Below, in pieces: positions 1-7,611 of a DNA stretch of 64,000 nt. The translations under genes were made by a program, and so were the position numbers. The stretch lies in assembly GCA_035369845.1 (NCBI GenBank), contig DAOOVD010000005.1, forward strand, positions 17,836-81,835, in the 5' to 3' direction. This DNA comes from DAOOVD01 sp035369845 (GTDB lineage: Bacteria > Bacillota > Desulfotomaculia > Desulfotomaculales > Pelotomaculaceae). The notes under the pieces were generated by a model. That model saw nothing but the letters and a program-made list of their open reading frames with translations. It was not told the origin of the DNA and ran no database searches. Positions within the stretch are counted from its first letter, which is position 1, and each line of letters starts with the position of its first letter.

Positions 1-2
1 AG

Positions 3-1430
3 TTTGAAATAATCAAGGATTCCATCGCTTTCATAACCGGAGACCGGCGGCTGCAGGCACTCTTGATTGCCTTCTCTTTCGGGGCCTTTATCGAAGGCGC
101 GGCCGGTTTCGGCACACCCGTGGCGATCACGGCCGCCATGCTGGCAGGCCTGGGCTTCACTCCGCTCTACGCCGCGGGCATATGCCTGATCGCCAACACC
201 GCGCCGGTCGCCTTCGGCGGTGTCGGCATCCCGATAATTACGGCCGGCGCCGTATCCGGCATCGACCCTATGGCGGTATCCCGCGCGGCCGGACAGCAAC
301 TCTCCCTCCTGTCTCTCCTCGTGCCTTTCTGGCTGATTCTGGTCATAGCCGGCTGGAAAGGCCTGAAAGAGGTGCTGCCGGCAGTTCTGGTGAGCGGCGT
401 GTCGTTTGCCGCCGTGCAGTGGCTGTCGTCCAGCTTCCTGGGTCCCGCGCTGCCCGCAATTCTGTCCTCCCTGATCTCAATGCTCGCGCTGGCACTCTTT
501 CTTCGCGTCTGGAAGCCCAAAAACATCTGGCGTTTTCCGGACGAACCCCCCTTTGTCTTCAAGGTGAGGAGCTTCGCCCCCCGCATTGTCCTGAAAGCAT
601 GGTCTCCGTTTATCATTCTCACCGTGTTGATTGCGGACTGGGGCTTGAAACCCGTTAAAACGATCCTCGACGCGGCCACTATTAAAATTTTTTTTCCGGG
701 ACTTCACAATATGGTCCTGGCCGGCGGCAAACCCCTGGCGGCAATATACACCTTTAACTGGCTGTCTGCCACCGGCACCTCCATCTTAATCTCCGCCGCA
801 GCCGCGGCGCTCGTCCTGAAAATCAGTCCGGCCAGGTTTCTGGAAATCTTCTGCGAAACCCTGTTCAACCTTCGTTTCGCCCTGTTCACCATTGCCTGCG
901 TCCTCGGTTTCGCGTACACGGCCAACTGGTCAGGCATGACCACCACTCTCGGCAAGGCCTTCACCGTAACCGGCGCGCTATTCCCGTTCGCCTCGGCATT
1001 TCTCGGCTGGCTGGGGGTTTTTGTGACCGGCAGCGACACTTCGTCCAACGCCCTTTTCTGCAATATGCAGAAAGTCACGGCAGAATCAACGGGAATCAAC
1101 CCGGTCCTGACCGTGGCGACAAATTCATCCGGCGGCGTGGCGGGCAAAATGATTTCCCCCCAGAACATTGTCGTGGGTACTTCCTCAAGCGGCCTTTCCG
1201 GCCGGGAGGGAGACCTCTTCCGGTTCGCCCTGCCGCACAGCCTCCTTTTCACGACGCTGGTCGCGATCATGGCGCTTGTCCAGGCCTACCTGCTCCCGTG
1301 GGCACTCCCGGCCGCATCGGCGCCAACGGAACCGGCAGCGTCGGCGGCCGGCGGCGGGGCGGCAATTCTGGCCGCAACGGGGGCGGCGATCCTCATTCTC
1401 GGCCTTGCCTCCAACCGGCAGAAATATTAG
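3..1430 (+). CDS. lctP: L-lactate permease family transporter (5' end outside window)
   Basis: This is a membrane carrier of the LctP/GlcA family, which imports lactate or glycolate with protons. The frame is open from base 3 with no credible start, so the N-terminus lies upstream of the window. About 475 residues are visible against a usual 530-570. Family signatures are the early AFSFGAFIEGAAGFGTP loop, the GGVGIPI segment, and the late GWLGVFVTGSDTSSNALF segment followed by GGVAGKMISPQNI. Many hydrophobic stretches fit a 12-14 helix permease. The C-terminus ends in an Ala/Gly-rich hydrophobic tail. No lactate dehydrogenase is visible downstream. The family is clear; the exact 2-hydroxyacid is not. 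Confidence 0.93.
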   Translation, partial: FEIIKDSIAFITGDRRLQALLIAFSFGAFIEGAAGFGTPVAITAAMLAGLGFTPLYAAGICLIANTAPVAFGGVGIPIITAGAVSGIDPMAVSRAAGQQLSLLSLLVPFWLILVIAGWKGLKEVLPAVLVSGVSFAAVQWLSSSFLGPALPAILSSLISMLALALFLRVWKPKNIWRFPDEPPFVFKVRSFAPRIVLKAWSPFIILTVLIADWGLKPVKTILDAATIKIFFPGLHNMVLAGGKPLAAIYTFNWLSATGTSILISAAAAALVLKISPARFLEIFCETLFNLRFALFTIACVLGFAYTANWSGMTTTLGKAFTVTGALFPFASAFLGWLGVFVTGSDTSSNALFCNMQKVTAESTGINPVLTVATNSSGGVAGKMISPQNIVVGTSSSGLSGREGDLFRFALPHSLLFTTLVAIMALVQAYLLPWALPAASAPTEPAASAAGGGAAILAATGAAILILGLASNRQKY

Positions 1431-1444
1431 CACGAAAATACTCT

Positions 1445-1760
1445 TTTGAGGCAGCGCCTTGTCAGCGCTCACTCCGGTGCTCCACGCCGACAGCACTAGC
1501 TGCTTGCATCGGGCGAAATTGGACCGCCTTCAACTCGCCGTCCTGGCTCGGTTCAGGCTTTCGCGGAAGTCCGTGTCCGCTCATCCAATTTCGCAGCCTC
1601 GCTACGCAGAGTGTTGTTGCCGGCGCTCCGCAAAGTCGTTTCGCTGCTGACGAAGGCTCTGCCCCCGTTTTTTACGCCCTACGCCCGCTAAAATAAGAAT
1701 ATCGTTTTACTACTGACGAAGGCTTTGCATTTCGTTATTTTCATTCTTGGTTATGCCCTA
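1445..1760. repeat. Intergenic palindromic repeat, copy R1
   Basis: This fills most of the 535-bp gap between lctP and the chemotaxis receptor. Arm 1513-1523 (gcgaaattgga) is exactly complementary to 1584-1594 (tccaatttcgc). Outer arms near 1480-1497 and 1610-1632 also pair imperfectly. The tail 'gctgacgaaggctctgc' at 1645-1662 recurs as a variant near 1714-1730. Related copies lie at about 7.4, 12.0, 24.6, 25.9, 35.7, 37.5 and 39.4 kb. No convincing ORF is present. Confidence 0.7.
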
Positions 1761-1965
1761 CGGTCTTGTACGGTTAACAAAAATTAAGGGTTCTTACACT
1801 AATGTCAACCTTATCACCACGGCACGAAAAAGAATCGGGCGGGAGCCCTGTTTACGGTTTCACCCACCCGCGTATTCCCTGTTGTTTTCGGCATTGGTCC
1901 GCTCCCGCGAAAAGCGCCGTTTTCCGCGTTGGGGCCGGAGCGGCATTCACACCGTCTCTCGCCTC

Positions 1966-3555
1966 TTACACCTTGAACTGGGCCACGGAAGTCTGCAGCT
2001 TGCTGGCGATATCGGCAAGTTCCTGGGTGGCGCCGGCTACCTGCTGGATGGTTGAGGTGACCTGTTCGTTGCTGGCGGAAAGCTGCTGGGTTCCCTCGCT
2101 GGTCTGCTTGGCCCCGGCCGTGATCTCCTCGATCAGGGATATGTTTTTGTTTATCGCCCTGATTATGTCCTGCAGGGCATTGCCAGCGTCGGAGGCGAGC
2201 TGGACGCCCTCGCCGACTTCCGAGGAACTCTGCTCCATGGACCGGATTGCCGCCTCCACTCCCGCCTGAATTTGCGTGATCAACTGCCCGATTTCCTTGG
2301 CGGCGTCGGCAGACTGCTCGGCCAGCTTTCTCACTTCTTCCGCCACCACGGCAAAACCGCGGCCCTGGTCGCCGGCGCGGGCCGCCTCAATGGCGGCGTT
2401 CAGCGCCAGGAGGTTGGTCTGGTCGGCTATGCCGGTGATCACGTCGGTAATGTTGCCGATCTTGGCGGACAGTTCCCCCAGACTCTGAATGGACTCGTTG
2501 ACCTTGCTCACAGATTCGGAGATGAAGTTCATCTTGTCGATGGTCATCCTTACCGTATTTCCGCCCGTTTCTGCCACTTCCACCGCCTTTTTGGACTCGT
2601 TTGCGGTTATGTTCGCATTTTCCATGCTCTTTTCCGCCATCGAGGCGACCTCGTTGGTAGTGCTGGCCACTTCTTCAACCGTCGCGCTCACTTCTTCCGC
2701 CGACGCGGCCAGTTCCTCGCTGTGGGCGGCCAGCGTCTGAGCGTTTGTAATTATGTTCGATATAAGCGCTCTCAGTTGCCTGGCCATGTTGTTCAGGGAA
2801 TTTGCCAGGTCGCCGATCTCATCCGCCGATTTAACTTTGATTTCACCGGTAAAATCTCCTTCGGCAAACCGGTTCGCTCCGCCGACCATCCCGATAATCG
2901 GGTTTCTGATGGACCTTGTCATGAAGTAGCTCAAGGTTATCCCGATAATCAGGGCAATGACGGTCAAAACCGCAGTCGTGGTGACAACCCCGGCGGCATT
3001 GCCTTCGGTAGTCTTGATCGTCTCGCTGAAGGACTTCTCGTTGCTGGCGACCAGCCCGTTGATGATCTCCGTGAGCTGGTTTGTCATCGGCACCAGGCCG
3101 CTGGCTATGCGGATGGTCTCCTCTTTGGCCGCCTCCGCGCTTCTGGCGTCGGTCATCCCGTACTGCCTCTCCACGGCTGGCATCAGGTCGTTTTCCAGCC
3201 CTTTCCGGTAGGTCTCGGTAATTTCAATCAGCTTCCCAACCTCGGGCTTGTCTTTCTCCGCGCTGATCTCCAGCAACTTTTTCTCCATGTCCAGAACTGC
3301 GGCTATTTCGGCTTTGCAGGTATCCCGGTAGTTTTCCTTGCCGTAAGCAATGTAGCCGCGGATAGCGGCGACCCCCTGGTAAAAACGCGCCTCGATATTT
3401 TTTTGCAACGTCAACTGCTCGTTTGTCACTTCAACCTTGTTTACGTTTTCCGCTATTGTTTTAGTCAGTATTATCGAAACAACACCCATTACCACCAGCA
3501 GCAACAAAACAGTGGAAAAACCCAGGACTATTCTTGCGCCTATTTTTAATTTCAC
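1966..3555 (-). CDS. Methyl-accepting chemotaxis protein
   Basis: Transmembrane chemoreceptor that signals through CheA/CheW to the flagellar motor. The 529 residues show an N-terminal membrane helix (about 8-31), an extracytoplasmic sensor region of about 150 residues that looks like a four-helix bundle, a second membrane helix near 190-212 and a HAMP linker. A long coiled-coil cytoplasmic domain follows, with the conserved hairpin tip QTNLLALNAAIEAARAGDQG and then VVAEEVRKLAEQS. The GTG start is supported by an AAGGGGGT ribosome binding site. The ligand is unknown. A c-di-GMP-I riboswitch and intrinsic terminator lie in the leader, so expression is probably tied to the motile/sessile second messenger. 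No other chemotaxis gene is adjacent. Confidence 0.95.
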   Translation of the reverse strand: MKLKIGARIVLGFSTVLLLLVVMGVVSIILTKTIAENVNKVEVTNEQLTLQKNIEARFYQGVAAIRGYIAYGKENYRDTCKAEIAAVLDMEKKLLEISAEKDKPEVGKLIEITETYRKGLENDLMPAVERQYGMTDARSAEAAKEETIRIASGLVPMTNQLTEIINGLVASNEKSFSETIKTTEGNAAGVVTTTAVLTVIALIIGITLSYFMTRSIRNPIIGMVGGANRFAEGDFTGEIKVKSADEIGDLANSLNNMARQLRALISNIITNAQTLAAHSEELAASAEEVSATVEEVASTTNEVASMAEKSMENANITANESKKAVEVAETGGNTVRMTIDKMNFISESVSKVNESIQSLGELSAKIGNITDVITGIADQTNLLALNAAIEAARAGDQGRGFAVVAEEVRKLAEQSADAAKEIGQLITQIQAGVEAAIRSMEQSSSEVGEGVQLASDAGNALQDIIRAINKNISLIEEITAGAKQTSEGTQQLSASNEQVTSTIQQVAGATQELADIASKLQTSVAQFKV

Positions 3556-3750
3556 GGCCGCTTACCCCCTTTTCATAATCCCTTTTCCAGCCTGTCCCTA
3601 ATGTTCCGGCATATAGCACCCCATGCAGGAACCGGTTGAACGACGTCTAAACGGACAGTCCGTCAATTTCGCCATAAAACAGAACCGCTCCCTCACCTCG
3701 CTGTCATTGCCGCGGGCTTTCTCACATCCCTCAAATCGCATCACCTCCCC

Positions 3751-3784
3751 GTGAAAATAAAAAACAAGCCCCAAAAAGGGCTTG
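3751..3784 (-). terminator. Intrinsic terminator of the c-di-GMP riboswitch
   Basis: On the minus strand CAAGCCC (3784-3778) pairs with GGGCTTG across a T-rich loop, followed directly by TTTTTTATTTT. It sits just downstream of the aptamer and about 200 nt before the chemoreceptor start. This fits an expression platform that stops transcription in the leader. Confidence 0.85.
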
Positions 3785-3792
3785 GATCAATC

Positions 3793-3963
3793 CCGTCCAC
3801 GGCAACCCGGCCGCCCTGGCAATTTTACAGGTTTCAGGTCTCCGGGAGCTCCGGGACGTACTACAGCCTGTCCCATGCGCTTCTTGAAAACCAGAACCTT
3901 TCAGCTTTAGGCCCGTTGGCTTTGCGCCCCTCCCTTTCGGGAGGTTTGCCCTTTTCAGTGGAA
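3793..3963 (-). ncRNA. Cyclic di-GMP-I (GEMM-I) riboswitch
   Basis: Read on the minus strand, the element shows the GEMM-I signature in order: GGGCAAACC, a short hairpin capped by a GAAA tetraloop, GGGGCGCAAAGCC, then GGGCCTAAAGC, and at the 3' side GGCGGCCGGGTTGCC. The ends CCAC and GTGG can form P1. The distal stem is about 80 nt longer than in compact examples. GEMM-I RNAs often precede chemoreceptor and motility genes in Firmicutes, and this one precedes a chemoreceptor. Whether ligand binding turns expression on or off was not determined. Confidence 0.9.
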
Positions 3964-4057
3964 AATAGCTTTATTCTGTTGGAATATCTTGCCTGAAGCA
4001 AGTAACTTCTACAAATAATGACAAATTCCTGCACAAAAAAATTATTTTTGGTCTTAA

Positions 4058-5107
4058 TCAAATATTTTTTAAAATATATTGCCAGTCGCAATAGCTGACG
4101 ATATTTTCGAGGGCGACCCCGATGCTTTCCTTGTCGGACGGCTTGATGTGCCTGCTGACCTGCCCGATTTTTTCAATGGTGGTATAAGTGTCGTAATGCA
4201 CCAGGATCACGGGCACCTTCATTTCTTCAGCCCTGGCGACGACCTTGACGTCCGGGTAAAGCCCGCCGGTAAGAATCAAAACGGAGGTGCTGGTTTCCAG
4301 GGCCGCCAGGGCGAGGTCGGCCCGGTCTCCGCCGAGCACAACCGCCTTGTTTGCGGCGCGCCTCAAATAGGTGAGGGCGCTGGCCATGGTCATAGCCCCC
4401 ACGACCACATCCTCCACCAGCAGGTTCATCCTGTCGTGGGCGGCCAGCACCTCCCCGCCCAGCATTTCATAATATTCCCCGACGGTCGGGGCGGCAATTT
4501 CCGGCCTGGTGGGGAAAACACCAAGCGTTTTATACCCGGCCTTCTCCAGAATCGGCCGGTAAACGCCTTCCGTCTTGGAATAGAGCGGTCTCGGCACGTT
4601 GCTGAAAATGGTGCCCAAAACCGGAATTCCTTCAAGCGCCAGGTGCCTGTTCAGAAAAATTGCGTTGTCCAGGCTGTAATCGTTTTCCACCTTGAGCACC
4701 AGCAGGGCCGACGAGCCGATTTTCTTCGACAGGCTGACGCAGTCGAGACCGAAACTTCCCAGGATGTCTATGGAAAGCGCCCCGTCGACAATGACGATAT
4801 CCGCGCCTTTGGAAACCTCCACAAAGGCCTCTTCGATATTTTCAACGGCATCCTTCAAGGCTGCCTGGGCGCTGAGGTAAAAAGGACCCGCCATGGCGGG
4901 GGCGATCTTGTCGAGAGGAGCCGCCAGGCCCAGCACCTCCTTCATCAGCACCGCGTCCATGTCCGTTTTGCCGTCCAGTTTCCGCCCGTCGGCAATGGGC
5001 TTGAAATAACCGACCTTGAGGCCTTCCTGCCGGAGCTTTTGCGCCAGGCCCAAAGCAACCACCGTTTTGCCGCTGCTGGGAGTGCCCATGATGTACAGGC
5101 TTTTCAT
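4058..5107 (-). CDS. P-loop/DRTGG-domain protein resembling the N-terminal part of phosphotransacetylase
   Basis: The 349 residues start with a Walker A loop GTPSSGKT (about 8-15) in a dethiobiotin-synthetase-like NTPase domain (AAA_26 type). A DRTGG domain follows at about 215-320, with LGGDRADLALAALETSTS. This matches the regulatory N-terminal half of long-form Pta, but no phosphotransacetylase domain is present. The gene begins 9 bp after the stop of the acyl-CoA synthetase gene on the same strand, so the two are surely co-transcribed. A role as nucleotide- or acyl-CoA-responsive partner of that enzyme is plausible but is inference. The start ATG leads directly into the P-loop strand. Confidence 0.8.
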   Translation of the reverse strand: MKSLYIMGTPSSGKTVVALGLAQKLRQEGLKVGYFKPIADGRKLDGKTDMDAVLMKEVLGLAAPLDKIAPAMAGPFYLSAQAALKDAVENIEEAFVEVSKGADIVIVDGALSIDILGSFGLDCVSLSKKIGSSALLVLKVENDYSLDNAIFLNRHLALEGIPVLGTIFSNVPRPLYSKTEGVYRPILEKAGYKTLGVFPTRPEIAAPTVGEYYEMLGGEVLAAHDRMNLLVEDVVVGAMTMASALTYLRRAANKAVVLGGDRADLALAALETSTSVLILTGGLYPDVKVVARAEEMKVPVILVHYDTYTTIEKIGQVSRHIKPSDKESIGVALENIVSYCDWQYILKNI

Positions 5108-5116
5108 TTTATCACC

Positions 5117-7225
5117 TCATGATATTGTAATTTTAACATCGAGCGCAGACAGTCCTTTTTCATAAACAAACAGCGGATTTATGTCCATCTCCGTAATTTC
5201 GGGAAAGTCGGTGACCAGCCTGGCCGTCCGTTTTATGATGTCCACCACCGCGGCCACGTCTTTGGGCGACTCGCCGCGGTAGCCCTTCAAGAGGGTGTAC
5301 GCCTTTGTTTCCGCCAGCATGGACTCTATCTTCCTGTCGTCGTTCAGATCGCGGGCCAGACGGAAGCTTACGTCCCTTATCAGGTTGACGTAAATTCCGC
5401 CCAGGCCGAACGCCATCAGCGGCCCGAACTGGATGTCCCTGCTCATTCCTATAATCAGTTCCGTCCCCTTCGGCATCATTTTCTGAACTTCGATACCGTA
5501 TATCACCACTTTGGGAAGGCAGCGGGTTACGCTCTCGAGAATCTGCATAAACGCCTGCCTCAGCTCTTCGGCCGTATTAATGCCGACAACCACCCCGCCC
5601 ACATCCGTCTTGTGAAGGATTTTCGGGGAAGCCACCTTCAAAACGACCGGATAACCCATTTCCTCGGCCGCCGCCACAGCCTCCTCGGGGGTCGCGGTCA
5701 AAACAATGGGAGCGGCCGGTATACCGTAGGCCGCCGCAATTTCAGCCGCTTCGCTGCCCAGCAGGGTGAGGCGGCGGTCCCTGGTCACGTCATAGAAAAC
5801 CGCCTTTACCGCCTTTTTGTCGGACCTGACACGCTCCCCGCCCGTATCCTCCCGACCGGCAGCCTTCCGGTACTCACCGTAATTCTTGAGGCCCCGGATG
5901 CACTCGACGGCGGGTTCGGGAAAAGTAAAACAGGGAATCCCCGCGGCTGAAAGGACTGCCGCTCCTTCGGCAACGCTGTTTCCGCCGCTGTACGCGGCAA
6001 AAATCGGCTTTCCGGGGTGGGCATCCCTGACCCGTATGAGCGCCCTGGACACCTCGACCGGCCGGGTAACGGCGGTGGGGCACAGGATCACCAGCGCGCT
6101 GTCCACGTTCGGGTCCGCCAGCGCCTTGTCAAGGGCGAACTCATAACGGTCGGGCTTGGCATCTCCAAGCACGTCAACCGGGTTATAGATGCCGGCCTCC
6201 CCCGGAAGATTCGAACGCAGCGCTTCGACCGTATTCTTATCGAAGCGAGCCATCCGCAGGCCTTTCAACTCGACGTTGTCAGTCGCTATAATGCCGGGTC
6301 CGCCGGCATTCGTGACAATCGCCACCCTGTCCCCCGGCGGTATGGGCGACTTGGCAAAAGCAACCGCCAGGTCAAAAAGTTCCGTCATGCTGTGCGCCCT
6401 GATAATTCCGCACTGGGCGAACGCGGTTTCATACGCCAGATCGCTCCCCGCCAGGGCCCCGGTGTGGGACGAGGCCGCCTGCGCGCCGGACTGGCTGACT
6501 CCTGATTTATAAACGATAATCGGCTTTTTTTTCGCAGCCCGCCCGGCCACTTCGAGAAAACGGGGCCCGTCGACCACGTCCTCGATATAACAGAGAATGA
6601 CTTTTGTATAGGGATCCCCGGCCGCATCCTCGATAAAATCCGTTTCAGACAACTGCGCCTTGTTTCCGAGGCTGACGACCTTGCTGAACCCGAGCCCCGC
6701 CGTACCGCTCCAGTCAAGAATGGCAAGGAGGATCGCCCCGCTCTGGGAAAGAAAGGCAATTTCCCCCCTGGACGGAAATGTCGCCGCAAACGAAGCGTTG
6801 ATCGGCGTGTGGGTGTCCATAATCCCCACGCAATTGGGCCCCACCAGGCGCATGCCGTAACGGTTGCATGTTTCAAGCAGTTTTTTTTCGAGGTCGAGTC
6901 CCTCTTTGCCGATTTCTTTAAACCCGGCCGTAATCACGATCAGGGCCTTAACCCCTTTTCTTCCGCAATCCTCGGCGGCGGCCAGCACCCGGCCGGCCGG
7001 CACCGATATGACCGCCACATCCACGTTTTCATCGACGGAACTTACCGAGGGATAACAGATCAGCCCTTCAATTTCTTTCTCTTCCGGATTGACGGGGTAG
7101 ATCAATCCCCCGTACCCGCTGTTTTTTATGTTTTGCACTATTGCGTTACCGATCTTTCCCTCCTTTTTCGAGGCGCCTACAACGGCAACAGATTGGGGCC
7201 TGAACAGAGTTGTCAATTCAGCCAC
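5117..7225 (-). CDS. Acetate/acyl-CoA ligase (ADP-forming), fused alpha-beta
   Basis: Enzyme of the Acd/Pat superfamily that interconverts acyl-CoA + ADP + Pi with acid + CoA + ATP, giving substrate-level ATP from acetyl-CoA. The 702 residues hold, in order, a CoA-binding Rossmann domain (VAVVGASKKEGKIG), a succinyl-CoA-ligase-like domain with the phosphohistidine motif SHTGALAGSD near residue 255, and a C-terminal ATP-grasp domain (VLKVASPKILHKTDVGGV, GLGGIYVN, EMDINPL). The alpha-then-beta order is typical of fused bacterial forms. The GTG start has an AGAGGTG site upstream. It is first in a two-gene unit with the DRTGG protein. Acid specificity cannot be read from sequence. A protein lysine acetyltransferase is unlikely because no GNAT domain is present. 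Confidence 0.9.
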   Translation of the reverse strand: MAELTTLFRPQSVAVVGASKKEGKIGNAIVQNIKNSGYGGLIYPVNPEEKEIEGLICYPSVSSVDENVDVAVISVPAGRVLAAAEDCGRKGVKALIVITAGFKEIGKEGLDLEKKLLETCNRYGMRLVGPNCVGIMDTHTPINASFAATFPSRGEIAFLSQSGAILLAILDWSGTAGLGFSKVVSLGNKAQLSETDFIEDAAGDPYTKVILCYIEDVVDGPRFLEVAGRAAKKKPIIVYKSGVSQSGAQAASSHTGALAGSDLAYETAFAQCGIIRAHSMTELFDLAVAFAKSPIPPGDRVAIVTNAGGPGIIATDNVELKGLRMARFDKNTVEALRSNLPGEAGIYNPVDVLGDAKPDRYEFALDKALADPNVDSALVILCPTAVTRPVEVSRALIRVRDAHPGKPIFAAYSGGNSVAEGAAVLSAAGIPCFTFPEPAVECIRGLKNYGEYRKAAGREDTGGERVRSDKKAVKAVFYDVTRDRRLTLLGSEAAEIAAAYGIPAAPIVLTATPEEAVAAAEEMGYPVVLKVASPKILHKTDVGGVVVGINTAEELRQAFMQILESVTRCLPKVVIYGIEVQKMMPKGTELIIGMSRDIQFGPLMAFGLGGIYVNLIRDVSFRLARDLNDDRKIESMLAETKAYTLLKGYRGESPKDVAAVVDIIKRTARLVTDFPEITEMDINPLFVYEKGLSALDVKITIS

Positions 7226-7374
7226 GGTTTCAACACCTCTTTAATCAAAAGTTCAATCCCCGCTTATTCCCGCTACTGCTTCCCGCGGTCAACCGGCAGA
7301 ACGGGCTGTAATGGCAGGCTATGCCAATTTGAGTGTAAACCTTTACAGCCAACCAGTCAACTTATCAATAAAAG

Positions 7375-7590
7375 TTTATACCCCAAAGTTTCTCATGCTC
7401 AAGTTAGTAACGTCGGCAACCCGCTGGTTTCGCGCCGCAGTCCGGTTACCCCCGCCGCGCCGGGTGGTATGTCCGTCGCTGCGCAAAGTCGTTCGCTTTT
7501 GACAAAAGCACTGCCCACTTATGCAGGGTTGTAACCCCGGCGTTGCACAATGCCGTTCGCCGCCGGCGAGGGCACTGCCCTCGTCTTCAG
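7375..7590. repeat. Intergenic repeat, copy R2
   Basis: The 386-bp gap between the acyl-CoA synthetase start and the next gene carries a module at 7382-7440 that closely matches 37650-37710 (shared core cccgctggtttcgcgccgca). It continues into 'gctgcgcaaagtcgttcgct' (7480-7500) and a related 'gttgcacaatgccgttcgc'. These are the right-hand module of the R family; the central palindrome is not obvious here. No ORF is supported. Confidence 0.6.
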
Positions 7591-7611
7591 TTATTGACAG
7601 GCGCCTTGCGG

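Noticed and set aside
1747..2269. Overlapping short ORFs downstream of R1
   Set aside because: They overlap the chemoreceptor C-terminus in antisense and lack a ribosome site.
2272..3549. Plus-strand ORF of 425 codons opposite the chemoreceptor
   Set aside because: Antisense shadow; the minus strand carries all conserved MCP features.
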